Source: CF-13 sp036782775 (GTDB taxonomy: Bacteria > Chloroflexota > Dormibacteria > CF-121). Taken from it: DNA of 64,000 nucleotides. Positions 1 through 10,956 of the stretch are shown here, piece by piece (the first letter of the stretch is position 1; each line of letters starts with the position of its first letter). The notes under the pieces are model-generated. The model had not been told where the DNA came from. It made no database searches and was given only the letters and a program-made list of their open reading frames with translations. The stretch lies in assembly GCA_036782775.1 (NCBI GenBank), contig DAIPYJ010000002.1, positions 62,001 to 126,000 of the forward strand, in the 5' to 3' direction. The position numbers and the translations under genes were made by a program.

Positions 1-68
1 TACATCAATGATACCAAGCCTTCGCTCTAATTGTCTATCAGGCTAGACAGTTTGGCGCCGCCGTCCTT

Positions 69-458
69 TTAGACAAAGATGTCGCCGGGTTGTATGGAGA
101 AGCTCTCGTAGTCTTTGGAATCGTCGAAGATGCGGATACGACTCCCCGATGTAAACACCAGGCTGAATGACTCCGGCGCGTTTACCTCAGTGGATTCGAT
201 CGCTTCACCGAGCAGGACGTTCACGTTCCAAGTGCGTTTCGACCTGTTGTCATCCCCATCGTTCGCGAACCCAACCCGCGCTGGCCGACCTTGATCCAGG
301 ACGGTGCCAGAGCTATCTAACAGTTGCCACAGCCCCTCCACTTCAATGTACTGACCGCCGGAGAAGCTGAACTCAAGGACGTTACGGCCCAGCCCTATTT
401 GGTCCAGCGTGGAGCCATGAAAGCGGCTCAGGTTCAGATCCTTGGGCACCCCGTACAT
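69..458 (-). CDS. DUF6188-like hypothetical protein
   Basis: A soluble protein of about 129 residues with no signal peptide or membrane segment. It begins with a DLNLSRFHG stretch and ends with YESFSIQPGD, a pattern I associate from memory with the uncharacterised DUF6188 family. The frame is open 22 residues further upstream (to 524), but that part is Ala/Ser/Gly-rich, so I prefer the ATG at 458. It lies just downstream of tRNA-Gly on the same strand, with its own start 80 bases past the tRNA 3' end. No function can be given from sequence. Confidence 0.6.
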   Translation of the reverse strand: MYGVPKDLNLSRFHGSTLDQIGLGRNVLEFSFSGGQYIEVEGLWQLLDSSGTVLDQGRPARVGFANDGDDNRSKRTWNVNVLLGEAIESTEVNAPESFSLVFTSGSRIRIFDDSKDYESFSIQPGDIFV

Positions 459-537
459 TCGAGCGGAGCCGATGCTACCTTTTGAGGCCGGAGATCCGCC
501 CGCCAAGGCCATGGAGGCAGGCAAGCGGAGCGTCAGG

Positions 538-613
538 TGGAGCGGGTGACGAGACTCGAACTCGCGACTTCAACCTTGGGAAGGTTGCACTCTACCAGCT
601 GAGTTACACCCGC
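538..613 (-). tRNA. tRNA-Gly (anticodon CCC), CCA encoded
   Basis: On the minus strand a full cloverleaf can be drawn. Acceptor GCGGGTG (607-613) pairs with CACCCGC (542-548). The D stem is ACTC/GAGT. The anticodon stem CAACC/GGTTG encloses loop TTCCCAA, which gives anticodon CCC. The T stem is GCGAG/CTCGT with loop TTCGAGT. The discriminator is T and CCA is encoded at 538-540. The 5' end overlaps the last codons and the stop of the upstream gene by 10 bases. Confidence 0.95.
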
Positions 614-1086
614 TCGGCTAGGCGGATTTTACCTCCCCGCAGTTCGCGGCACATCGGCCAGAGGACCGTAATCAGCTCGGCGACCCGGCTCGCTGTCAGG
701 GTTACCCGCTGGCCATCGAATTCTTCAACGGCATACGTCTCATAGAGTCGAACCCAGCCCTTGTCCCAGGGCTCGAGATCGAGGCGTTCGCCCAGCCTCG
801 CCTTGATCATCAGCATCTGCCGCGAGAGGCCGGCAGCGATCCGGTCATTCAGCTCGGGCGGCCCTTCGAGATGGAGGCCGAGCTCGAGCCGCGCGGTTCG
901 GGCATGCCACCAGGCCTCGAAGTGCAGTCGTGGATCGTCGTACCACCACTGCGCCTGGCTGGAGCGGACCCGCTGGTTCACAGCTCGCAAGCCGGGCGGC
1001 AGATTTGCCTTGACCTTCGTCGGCAGCGCCCGGAAGAACGGCGCCGTCCGGATGAATCGGTCAGCTCGACGTGGCGGAGCCGCCAT
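604..1086 (-). CDS. Hypothetical protein downstream of the sugar nucleotidyltransferase
   Basis: A soluble 160-residue protein that I do not recognise. The N-terminal 40 residues are basic; the rest is mixed and Trp-rich (WWYDDPRLHFEAWW, LEPWDKGWVRLYE) and looks like a folded alpha/beta domain with no membrane segment. Its ATG lies inside the 3' end of the preceding fused nucleotidyltransferase gene (26-base overlap), which argues for translational coupling and a role linked to sugar-nucleotide or cell-wall work. Its stop codon lies inside the following tRNA-Gly gene: the codons CGG GTG TAA are also the tRNA 5' acceptor and base 8-9 region. A dedicated family domain may exist but I cannot name it. 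Confidence 0.7.
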   Translation of the reverse strand: MAAPPRRADRFIRTAPFFRALPTKVKANLPPGLRAVNQRVRSSQAQWWYDDPRLHFEAWWHARTARLELGLHLEGPPELNDRIAAGLSRQMLMIKARLGERLDLEPWDKGWVRLYETYAVEEFDGQRVTLTASRVAELITVLWPMCRELRGGKIRLAERV

Positions 1087-3586
1087 TCGGATCTCGACCC
1101 ACTACCGTCTTGACCATCGCGGTGTACTGATCGGCGAGCTCACGAGCGCGCTGCGAGTCTTCCAGGCTGACGATGATGTGATAGCGCGGCAGGTCCGGGT
1201 CGGGCCGCACCAGCACCCAGCCGCCGTCGACGAAGACCTTGATCCCATCGGCGAGATCGACCGGCGCATCGCGGTGCATCTCGACCATGGTTCGCATCAC
1301 CCGTCCCTTCGCATCCCATGGCACCGTCTCCAGCCGGTGCTCGTAGGCCGCCCGCGGAATCTGCTGCCGCACCTGGGAGATGCTTCGCCCGTCTTTGGCG
1401 AGCAGCTCCAGCAGCTTGATGAGCGTGAAGATGGCATCGAAACCCACCAGGAAATCCGGAAAGGCGTAGCCGCCGTTCGCATCGGACGCCAGGCGGGCCT
1501 GATGCTGCTGCGCCGCGCGAAGCAGCGCCGCCGGCTCGGCCTTCCCCGGCACGAAATGGCACCCCGGCAGTTGCCGCACCAGCGCCGCAATCGTTTGCGG
1601 CACCGTCGCGGGCGCGACCAGCACTCCTCCCCGGGTTTTGAGCGTGAGCAGGCTTAGGACCCCGAGCGCCTCATGGTGGTCGAGCAGCTCACCCTGCTCA
1701 TCAATCAGGAAGACCCGCTCCGAGCCATAGTCGATATAGGCGCCTAAGTTGCAGCCCAGGGTGCGGGTAATCAGCGCCGACTGTCGCCGCGCTTCGTCGA
1801 ACGCCTCGTTGGTCTTGGACTGATAGGTCTCGTCGAAACCGGCGTTCAGCGGGATCGCCTCGATGTTCAGCTCCTTGAAGAGCCGAGGCAGGACCAGCGA
1901 CGCACTTCCATGATCGAAGTCGACCAGGACTTTCTGATGCGCCTGGCGGATCGCCTCGACGTCGACCTGCCGGACCAGGCCGTCGATGTAGGAATCGATC
2001 GTGTCCCGCGGATAACTGATGTCGCCCATTTCGTAGAAGTGGACCCGCCGGATGTCTTCCCGAAAGAAAAGGTTCTCCAGCTTGCGTTCGGCCCGTTTAT
2101 CGAGCACCACGCCATTGCCGTCGAACATCCGAATGTCTGCCGACCGGCTATCGAGCGGTGACATCTGCACGTGGACCGAGCCGGCGATCTGGTGCTCGCG
2201 CGTATAGAACTGGACGACCGGGATCGGCAATTCGCTCAGATCGATGATCTCCGCGCCGGATGACATCATGCCGGCGATCATCGCCCGCTTGATCATGCGC
2301 GAGGGCCGCTGGCCGTCGCGGGCGGCGCCAATCGCGGCGCCCTTCGGATAGAGCGCGGCGAAGGAGGCGCCCAGCCGGGCGCAGTACTCGGGAGTGAGCT
2401 CGATGTTGACGAGACCGACGAGCCCATACGACGAGAACAGGCCGCGCTTGTAGTGGCCGGCCCAGATGATCGACTCGTGAACGGTCGAGCCAGGCTCGAT
2501 CTCCTTGTCCGGCCAGATCTTGACGCCGGCGTCGATCGTCGTCCCCTCCCCCACGACGACGTCGTCGCCGATGACGGCGCCTTCTTCGAGGAGACAGTTG
2601 TTCTTGATCGTGGTATGCCGGCAGACGATCGCCTGCCGCAGTCGCGAGTTCTCCCCGAGGTACGAGTAGCTCCAGATCACCGAATTGCTGACCTTGGTGT
2701 TTTCATCGACCACCGAGAAGTTGCCGATGCACACCGGGCCGTTGAGGAAGACGCCCGCTTTCAGCTTGCAATCATTGCCGACATAGGCGGGCCCTTCGAT
2801 GCGCACCCCGAGGCCCACTTCGACGTTCTCGCCCATCCAGACATTGCCGTGACGCCGTTCGCCCGGAACCTCGACGTCGACCCGTCCCTCCAGCGCGTCC
2901 CAATTCGCCTGGTAATAGGTCTGAATGTTGCCGATGTCGCACCAGTAGCCGGGGGCGAGATAGCCGTAAAGCGGCAGCTTGCTGGTGAGCATCTTGGGGA
3001 AGACGTCGCCGCTCCAGTCGACGACCGTTGCCGGCGGCATGAGGTCCAGAACGGTCGGCTCGATGACGTAGATGCCAGTATTGACCTGGTCCGAAAACAC
3101 CTCGCCCCAGGAGGGCTTCTCGAGAAAGCGATTGATGCTGCCGTTGGAATTGGTGATGACCACGCCATACTCGAGTGGGTTTGACACCGACGTCAGCACA
3201 ATGGTCGCCGCCGCGCCCTTCTCCTGGTGGTAGGCCATCACCCGGCTGAGGTCGATGTCGGTCAAGGCGTCGCCGCTGATCACGATGAACGGCTCATCCA
3301 GGTACTCCTGGGCGTTCTTCACGCTGCCCGCCGTTCCGAGCGGCGCATCCTCGACCACGTAGGTGATGTCGACGCCAAAATCGGACCCATCGCCGAAGTA
3401 ATCGCGGATCGAGGAGCCGAGGTACTGCAAGGTGACGATCACATCGGTGATGCCGTGGTTGCGCAACAAGCGAAGGATGTGCTCCATAACCGGCTTGCCG
3501 ACGACCGGCACCAGCGGTTTGGGGATGCCGCTCGTCAATGGCCGAAGCCTGGACCCCTCGCCACCGGCCATCACGACCGCCTTCAT
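1061..3586 (-). CDS. Fused sugar-phosphate nucleotidyltransferase / phosphohexomutase-like protein
   Basis: An 841-residue protein. Residues 1-235 are a nucleotidyltransferase (GGEGSRLRPLT at 8-18, GDALTDID near 105, then KPSWGEVF) that should make an NDP-sugar, probably GDP-mannose or a glucose equivalent, from NTP and sugar-1-phosphate. Residues about 245-375 are left-handed beta-helix hexapeptide repeats. Residues about 380-830 resemble phosphoglucomutase/phosphomannomutase. The usual phosphoserine loop (SASHNP type) reads HVQMSPLDS near 470, and the DGDxDR metal loop reads IDYGSERV near 615, so this half may be inactive or regulatory. The start overlaps the galT stop as ATGA. Long fusions of this type occur in cyanobacteria and other Terrabacteria; substrate choice is uncertain. 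Confidence 0.88.
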   Translation of the reverse strand: MKAVVMAGGEGSRLRPLTSGIPKPLVPVVGKPVMEHILRLLRNHGITDVIVTLQYLGSSIRDYFGDGSDFGVDITYVVEDAPLGTAGSVKNAQEYLDEPFIVISGDALTDIDLSRVMAYHQEKGAAATIVLTSVSNPLEYGVVITNSNGSINRFLEKPSWGEVFSDQVNTGIYVIEPTVLDLMPPATVVDWSGDVFPKMLTSKLPLYGYLAPGYWCDIGNIQTYYQANWDALEGRVDVEVPGERRHGNVWMGENVEVGLGVRIEGPAYVGNDCKLKAGVFLNGPVCIGNFSVVDENTKVSNSVIWSYSYLGENSRLRQAIVCRHTTIKNNCLLEEGAVIGDDVVVGEGTTIDAGVKIWPDKEIEPGSTVHESIIWAGHYKRGLFSSYGLVGLVNIELTPEYCARLGASFAALYPKGAAIGAARDGQRPSRMIKRAMIAGMMSSGAEIIDLSELPIPVVQFYTREHQIAGSVHVQMSPLDSRSADIRMFDGNGVVLDKRAERKLENLFFREDIRRVHFYEMGDISYPRDTIDSYIDGLVRQVDVEAIRQAHQKVLVDFDHGSASLVLPRLFKELNIEAIPLNAGFDETYQSKTNEAFDEARRQSALITRTLGCNLGAYIDYGSERVFLIDEQGELLDHHEALGVLSLLTLKTRGGVLVAPATVPQTIAALVRQLPGCHFVPGKAEPAALLRAAQQHQARLASDANGGYAFPDFLVGFDAIFTLIKLLELLAKDGRSISQVRQQIPRAAYEHRLETVPWDAKGRVMRTMVEMHRDAPVDLADGIKVFVDGGWVLVRPDPDLPRYHIIVSLEDSQRARELADQYTAMVKTVVGRDPNGGSATSS

Positions 3587-4671
3587 GCCGCCTGGCCAAC
3601 CTTCTTGGCGATTCGCTCACGTAGGAAGGCTGCCGACTCCTCCGGCTTGACCACGTTGATCCAGATGCCGGTGCCCAGCTCGAATCCCGCCGCTGTGCTC
3701 AGCTTCGGGATCAGTTCCAGGTGCCAGTGGTAGGCATCATCCACCTGCGCTTTGAGGGGGGCACTGTGGATGAAGTAATTGAACGGCGGATCGTTCAGCC
3801 CCTCAAAGAGCGCGCCCAGGGTCAGCTGCAGTGCCTCGGCAAACGCCGGTTTCTCGCGATCGGCGTCGAGATCGGCGAATGAAGCGCGATGCCGCCGCGG
3901 CATGATCCAGGTTTCGAACGGCGTGCGTGCCGCGAAGGGCGCGAAGACGACGAAGGTCTCGTTCTCGAAGACGATGCGCGCGCCGGCTTGCTGCTCCTGC
4001 TCGAGCGTCCGGCAGAATGCGCAACCATCGTTCGCGGAGCGAAAGCGATGCGCGCCAGCGATCTCATCATTGAAGCTTGGCGGCACCAGGTTGATGGCAT
4101 AGAGCTGGGAGTGCGGGTGTTCGAGCGATGCGCCGGCCGGGCGTCCATGGTTATAGAGGATGAGAACGTGCTCGAGCGCCGGGTTTTGCGAATGATGCCG
4201 ATACCGGTCAACGTAGGACTGCACGATCTCCTCGACCTGATGGCGGGGCAGCAGCGGCGTGGGGGCCCGGTGGTCGGGGCTGGAGATCAGCACCTCACAG
4301 GCACCAATCGCATCCCGCTGCGAGAAGGGCCCCTCGTGACGCTCCTGGCCATCCGGTTCCAGCCGGAAGGCGGCGTAGAGATTAGGCACGACCCGGACCC
4401 ACCATCCTTCGCTGTTCGGTACCGTGCCCGGGGCGCGATAGGCCAGCACCTCGGGTGGCGTCATCGATTCATGGCCCGGGCAGAATGGGCAGACGTCGCG
4501 CGCGGCGACCGCTTCCTTCGCCGCCTGGGTGAACGAATCGGGCCGCCGAGCGCGCTCGGTCGCAACGGCCACCCATCGGCCGGTGATCAAATCCTGGCGA
4601 AGCTGGGGCAGGGCAACACTCCTGGGAAACGACGCGAAAAGTGAAGTCTCATTATGCCGTAAGGTTTGCAC
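3583..4671 (-). CDS. galT: Galactose-1-phosphate uridylyltransferase (GalT)
   Basis: A 362-residue HIT-superfamily protein. DLITGRWVAVATERARRP near residue 27 is the usual GalT N-terminus. CPFC at 61-64 and CAFC at 217-220 are likely metal ligands or their remnants. HPHSQ at 185-189 carries the catalytic histidine that is uridylylated in the UDP-glucose/galactose-1-phosphate exchange, and YHWHLEL near 315 is the C-terminal histidine triad. The N-terminal 18 residues exceed the family norm, but no other ATG or GTG lies near. It is the first gene of an operon with the fused nucleotidyltransferase, so the pair should feed sugar nucleotides into wall or glycan synthesis. An ADP-glucose-type or related transferase is the main alternative. 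Confidence 0.88.
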   Translation of the reverse strand: MQTLRHNETSLFASFPRSVALPQLRQDLITGRWVAVATERARRPDSFTQAAKEAVAARDVCPFCPGHESMTPPEVLAYRAPGTVPNSEGWWVRVVPNLYAAFRLEPDGQERHEGPFSQRDAIGACEVLISSPDHRAPTPLLPRHQVEEIVQSYVDRYRHHSQNPALEHVLILYNHGRPAGASLEHPHSQLYAINLVPPSFNDEIAGAHRFRSANDGCAFCRTLEQEQQAGARIVFENETFVVFAPFAARTPFETWIMPRRHRASFADLDADREKPAFAEALQLTLGALFEGLNDPPFNYFIHSAPLKAQVDDAYHWHLELIPKLSTAAGFELGTGIWINVVKPEESAAFLRERIAKKVGQAA

Positions 4672-4715
4672 ACAGTGATTTCTTGGGGCCGGCTTAATCG
4701 TTTCGTGATCAGGCA

Positions 4716-5576
4716 GTGACGTTCAGCATCGTCGCGGTCGATCCAGTCGCCGAGGAATGCGGCATTGCGGTTGCCTCGAAGTTCCTGGCGGCCGGCTCGG
4801 CCGTCCCCTGGGCGCGCGCCGGTGTGGGCGCGATCGCCACCCAGTCCTACGCCAACACGGCCTATGGGCCTTCCGGTTTGGATCTGCTCGCGTTGGGCAT
4901 GGATCCTAACTCCGTTATCGACCGCCTGACCTCTGAAGATCCAGGCGCGGCAAGCCGTCAGGTCGGCATCGTCGATATGCGAGGACGGTCAGCCACCTTC
5001 AGTGGAGGCGAATGTTTTCCCTGGTACGGCGGGAAGACGGCTGAGAACGTCGCCGTCCAGGGCAACATCCTCGTCGGTGAGGAAACGGTCACCTCGATGC
5101 TCAGCACGTTTCAGTCGACGGCCGGTACGCTTGCCTCTCGCTTGCTCGCCGCCCTGGCGGCGGGTGAGCGCGCGGGCGGAGACCGTCGTGGCAAGCAATC
5201 GGCCGCGCTGCTGATCGTTAAGCCAAAGGGCGGTTACGGCGGATTCAACGATCGCTATCTCGACCTGCGGGTCGACGACGATCCGAATCCGGTCGATGAG
5301 CTGATTCGGATCGCCGGCCTCTGGCGCTTGTACTACGAGAAGCCATCCGATGGCGAGCTCGTCAGTATCAGCGGCGAACTCGCCGGCGAGCTTCGTGACG
5401 GCTTGCGTCGCCTCGGCTTCAAACCCGCCGCGGCGGGCGCATGGAACGAGCAGGACCGGAACGCCCTAACCGAATTTTCAGAGCTCGAAAATCTCGAGGA
5501 CCGTCTCCGCGAAGATGGGAAGACCGACCAGCAGGTCCTGGCGTACTTTCGCGCCTGCGTTAAATCGGCTCGCTAG
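4716..5576 (+). CDS. DUF1028 family protein (Ntn-hydrolase-like)
   Basis: A 286-residue cytoplasmic protein that starts with GTG at 4716. The N-terminus MTFSIVAVDPVAEECGIAVAS, the stretch AVPWARAGVGAIATQSYANTAYGP and the later GGYGGFNDRYLDLRVDDDPNPVDEL are hallmarks of DUF1028. That family has an Ntn-hydrolase-like fold and poorly known function, and it is often found near amidohydrolase or peptide uptake genes. The C-terminal 70 residues form an extra helical region also seen in longer members. It diverges from galT with only 44 bases between them and converges on an amidohydrolase. Confidence 0.85.
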   Translation: MTFSIVAVDPVAEECGIAVASKFLAAGSAVPWARAGVGAIATQSYANTAYGPSGLDLLALGMDPNSVIDRLTSEDPGAASRQVGIVDMRGRSATFSGGECFPWYGGKTAENVAVQGNILVGEETVTSMLSTFQSTAGTLASRLLAALAAGERAGGDRRGKQSAALLIVKPKGGYGGFNDRYLDLRVDDDPNPVDELIRIAGLWRLYYEKPSDGELVSISGELAGELRDGLRRLGFKPAAAGAWNEQDRNALTEFSELENLEDRLREDGKTDQQVLAYFRACVKSAR

Positions 5577-5587
5577 CAGCCTCAGCG

Positions 5588-6769
5588 TCAGGCGATTCGG
5601 TCGCCGGCCTTGAAAACGGCCCACACGCGCCAGAGCGCCGCTGGATCGCTCAAGGGATCGCCATGAACGAGGACGAGGTCAGCCGGATCGCCCGCTTCCA
5701 GGCGCCCCGCGTGTTCGATGCCGAGCAATTCTCCCCCACGCCAGCTGGCTGCTGCGAGCGCTTCGTGAGGCGGTAACCCGGCCGCGACGAGCTGTTCGAC
5801 TTCCCAGGCGAGGTGGCCCGCACGAACGGACCCGCCGCCAAAGTCCGAGCCGGCGGCGATGCGAACGCCGGCACGGCGAGCTTCTTTGATGGCGGCAAAG
5901 GCTCCGTCTCGGCGCGCCGCCAGCTTGAGCTTCCCTTCTTCACTGCTAAACCGCTCCAGCCGGGTCGTCCGCGCAAAGCTTTCCCAGCTGGCGAGCACGG
6001 ATAGCGTCGATACCAGCGCCACGTTGTTGGTCCGCATCGTGGCAGCAACACTTTCGTCGAGCTCCATGCCGTGTTCGATCGAGTCCACGCCCGCCTCGGC
6101 GCCGACTCTTGCGCCGTCGAGGATGGTGGCATGCGCGGTGATCCGCTTGCCGCGATCGTGAACGGCGTTCACCGCCTTGCGCACCTCGTCGACGGTGAAG
6201 GGGCAGCGATCGGATCGATCCGGCGGATCGAGCATGATCTTGACGAAGTCCGCGCCCCGCTCGAGCTGCTCGGTCGCCGCGATGGCCAAGCCGTCGCCGT
6301 CCTTGACCGGAATCGTCATCGGCAGATATCCCTCTTTCGCGATCCAGGTGCCGGCAACGCGAATGTGTGGAGCGTCGCGCTGCGCCCGCATCTCCTCCCG
6401 GACTGCCAGGCTGATCGCTCGTCCATCCGGCCCGGCGGGCGATCCAACGTCGCGCGCCCACAGAATGCCCGCTTGCGCCAACCGGTGCGCGTTCTGGCGC
6501 GCCACTTCGCGCAGCCGCTCAGGAGGATCCGATCCACGGTCGATCCAGTGACTGCCGCCGGGCATGGTGAGGTGGCTGTGGGCGTCGACGAATGCCGGAA
6601 CGATGGTCGCGCCGCCGCCGTCGAGCGTTTCAGCAGCCTCCGGGTCGGCCTCGTCGTTCGGCTTGATCCACGCAATGCGCCCGCCGTCGATCATCAGGCT
6701 CACCCCGACCTGCAATTCGGGCGAACGGCCATCGGCCAGGCAGGCGTCCCGGATGAGCAGGCGGGTCAT
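5588..6769 (-). CDS. Amidohydrolase family protein (imidazolonepropionase-like)
   Basis: A 393-residue metal-dependent hydrolase of the TIM-barrel amidohydrolase superfamily. FVDAHSHLTMPGG gives the HxH metal motif near residue 60. ITAHA, then GVDSIEHG, supply further histidines, and AAGSDFGGG has the late catalytic Asp. Members of this subgroup include imidazolonepropionases, Xaa-Pro dipeptidases and prolidases; the substrate here is unknown. The open frame runs much further upstream inside the MFS gene, but the ATG at 6769 overlaps the MFS stop as ATGA and begins with the expected MTRLLIRDA, so I use that start. Coupling to an MFS exporter and the nearby DUF1028 and peptide ABC genes suggests amide or dipeptide turnover. 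Confidence 0.88.
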   Translation of the reverse strand: MTRLLIRDACLADGRSPELQVGVSLMIDGGRIAWIKPNDEADPEAAETLDGGGATIVPAFVDAHSHLTMPGGSHWIDRGSDPPERLREVARQNAHRLAQAGILWARDVGSPAGPDGRAISLAVREEMRAQRDAPHIRVAGTWIAKEGYLPMTIPVKDGDGLAIAATEQLERGADFVKIMLDPPDRSDRCPFTVDEVRKAVNAVHDRGKRITAHATILDGARVGAEAGVDSIEHGMELDESVAATMRTNNVALVSTLSVLASWESFARTTRLERFSSEEGKLKLAARRDGAFAAIKEARRAGVRIAAGSDFGGGSVRAGHLAWEVEQLVAAGLPPHEALAAASWRGGELLGIEHAGRLEAGDPADLVLVHGDPLSDPAALWRVWAVFKAGDRIA

Positions 6770-8016
6770 GCGGGCACCGGCTCCGGCTGTTCCCGCAAGC
6801 CGCGCACCGGCCCCAGCACGATCCAGACGATCGCCAGCACGGAGATCACCGCCCCGAGCACGATCGTCTGGACGATCCCGATCGCGGTTCCGAGGATGCC
6901 GCCGACGAAGGCGCCCAGCGGAATCGTGCCCCACACGATGGTTCGCATCGTCGCATTCATGCGTCCCTGAACGCGGTCCGGCGTGATCGCCTGCCGCAGG
7001 CTGACCTGGTTGATGTTGTAGATCGGGACGGTGATGTTTGCGACGAAGCCGAGCGCGCTGAGAACCACAGGCGCCGCACCCAACAGGGCGAGCGGCGTCA
7101 ACATGGTGGCCGACCCGCCGACCGCAATCGAGAGCGCGAGGGTCGGGCCCAGGCCGAACGTCTTTGCGCACCAGGACGCGATCAAGGCCCCGACGAGCCA
7201 GCCAAGACTGCTTACAGCGAAGATCAAGCCGACCGTTGCCGCAGTCAGGTGCAAGTACCGGTAAGCAAAGATGAGGTAGACGGCGCCGAAGTTGATGTTC
7301 GATCCCAGGTTGGTGGTGGCGGTACAGGCGGCGATCCGCCAGAGATAGGCATTCTTGAAGACCACCTCGATGCCTTCGCGCATCTCCGGCAGGAACCCGG
7401 TTTTTCCCGCCGCAGTCCCGGGCCTTGGCTGCGGTTCGGGCTTCTTGATCACGATCAATGCCACGGCTGAGGCCAGGTAGGAGACCGAATCGACCGCAAC
7501 CGCCTTTGCTCCGCCAAACAGCTGGATCAGCACGCCGGCGATCGCGGGACCGGCAATCTGCGATCCCGACCGCGTCACCTCGAGTTTGCTGTTGCCCTCG
7601 ATCAGGTTCGGACGATCGACCAGCACGGGAAGAAACGACTGATACGAGACATCGAAGAAGACGTTGAAGATACCCGTGACTAGCGCGACGACGAACAGCT
7701 GCTCGAGCGTCAAACGGCCAAGCAGAAAGGCAACAGGAATGGAGCCGAGCGCCAGGAATCGCCCGACGTCACAGAGGATCATGATCGGGCGTCGCTTGAT
7801 GCGATCGGCGTAAACACCGGCGACCAGCCCGAGCGCCGGAAACGCCAGGAACTCCAATGCCGAGAGCAGCCCAACCTGAAACGGCCCGGCGTGCAGGATC
7901 AGGATCGCGACCGTCGGAATGGCAAGCTGCGAAATCTGTGTTCCGAACTCGCTGACCGTCTCTCCGGCCCAAAGCTTGAGAAAATCTGGATGACGCCAGA
8001 GTCGGCCGCCTAACAC
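6766..8016 (-). CDS. MFS transporter (EntS-like, MFS_3 type)
   Basis: A 416-residue inner-membrane protein with about twelve hydrophobic segments. The N-terminus (RHPDFLKLWAGETVSEFGTQ) is typical of the MFS_3/enterobactin-exporter-like group, followed by loop motif YADRIKRRPIMILCDVGR. These are proton-driven exporters of small molecules. It starts with GTG at 8016; I see no convincing Shine-Dalgarno, so the start could shift slightly. The stop overlaps the amidohydrolase start, so export and hydrolysis are probably co-expressed. The C-terminal tail RGLREQPEPVPA is hydrophilic. The substrate is unknown. Confidence 0.88.
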   Translation of the reverse strand: MLGGRLWRHPDFLKLWAGETVSEFGTQISQLAIPTVAILILHAGPFQVGLLSALEFLAFPALGLVAGVYADRIKRRPIMILCDVGRFLALGSIPVAFLLGRLTLEQLFVVALVTGIFNVFFDVSYQSFLPVLVDRPNLIEGNSKLEVTRSGSQIAGPAIAGVLIQLFGGAKAVAVDSVSYLASAVALIVIKKPEPQPRPGTAAGKTGFLPEMREGIEVVFKNAYLWRIAACTATTNLGSNINFGAVYLIFAYRYLHLTAATVGLIFAVSSLGWLVGALIASWCAKTFGLGPTLALSIAVGGSATMLTPLALLGAAPVVLSALGFVANITVPIYNINQVSLRQAITPDRVQGRMNATMRTIVWGTIPLGAFVGGILGTAIGIVQTIVLGAVISVLAIVWIVLGPVRGLREQPEPVPA

Positions 8017-8054
8017 GGGTGGATTCTAGCCAGCCGTAGACTGGCGAAGCTCAG

Positions 8055-8974
8055 ATGCAAGACGCCACGTCCTCCGTCCGCAACCTGATCATCGGGATGC
8101 TGCTGCTCGCCATCCCCTTCGGGATCGCCTACTTCCTAACGCGCAACAACGACAACTCGCAGATCCTGTTGATCATCGCCATCGCCTGCGTCGCCCTGGC
8201 GCTTGCCTTCGGAATGGCATCGGGCGTTCAAGCGGTGGGGACGATCGCGATTCGACTCTCTGGACGGTCCAGCCGCGATCTCTTGGTGTTCGGCCTTGCC
8301 GCGCTGGCCATCCTGACCCCATGGACGATCGCGATCACCGTCGCCGGTGTTCCACGGATCTTCGGCTGGAGCAACCCCTTTGCCTGGATCCTCGCCCTGG
8401 GTCTGGTCCTATCCGTCATGGAAAGCGCGCGCCCCTACCATGGGCAGGCGCTGGTCGCTGCCGGGCTGGCGCTCGTCGTCTGGGTGGTCTGGGCCTCCTG
8501 GCAGGTGACGACGCCGGCATTTCGCCACTGGAACTTTTCCTTCATGCCGGTCGACCTCATCTCCACCGGCTGGTACGCCGGCCTGGTGGGCTTTTTGCTG
8601 GCCGTCGACGGATTTTCAGCCGGCCGTGCCCGTGAGGCCAGCCTGGTTCGCGCTCGGGACGTGTGGCCGCTGGCGCTGGTTCCCGGCATGGGCTTGCTCC
8701 GTCTGGGCTTTCCCGGGCGAGCTCGCCTCTGGCTGCTCGCGGCAGCGCTGGCCGCGGCCTTCGTCGGCGTCTCAGCCGTCAACGACAGCGAGTTCACCTA
8801 CTGGGCGCACTACAACGAGGTGCCGCCCGACCGCGGACGGCTCGACGTCGTGATCGCGGCCGGCGCGCTCGGCCTCATCATGCTGGGCAGCTGGCTCGAT
8901 ACGGCGCGCGCGCTCCGCCGCCGCGTCAGCATGGGCGACTGGCTGGCTCGGGTTCGAGCGCGCGACGAAGTCGG

Positions 8975-8978
<4 letters not shown>
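8055..8978 (+). CDS. Hypothetical multi-pass membrane protein
   Basis: A 307-residue protein with roughly seven to eight hydrophobic helices from residue 8 onward and short charged loops. I see no catalytic motif and no family I can name. A short extracellular-type stretch, NDSEFTYWAHYNEVPPDRGR, lies near residue 240 between the last helices. It starts with ATG at 8055, diverges from the MFS gene with 38 bases between them, and converges on dppF: the two stop codons share the four bases CTAG at 8975-8978. Confidence 0.75.

Positions 8979-10952
<1,974 letters not shown>

Positions 10953-10956
<4 letters not shown>

Noticed and set aside
32..49. TGTCTA ... TAGACA inverted repeat at the window start
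   Set aside because: Six-base arms only and no gene context on the left; could be chance.
761..1657. Plus-strand frame of 298 residues opposite the nucleotidyltransferase and the 160-residue gene
   Set aside because: Antisense shadow with no family motif. The minus-strand genes have conserved motifs, or ATG starts with overlaps typical of this genome.
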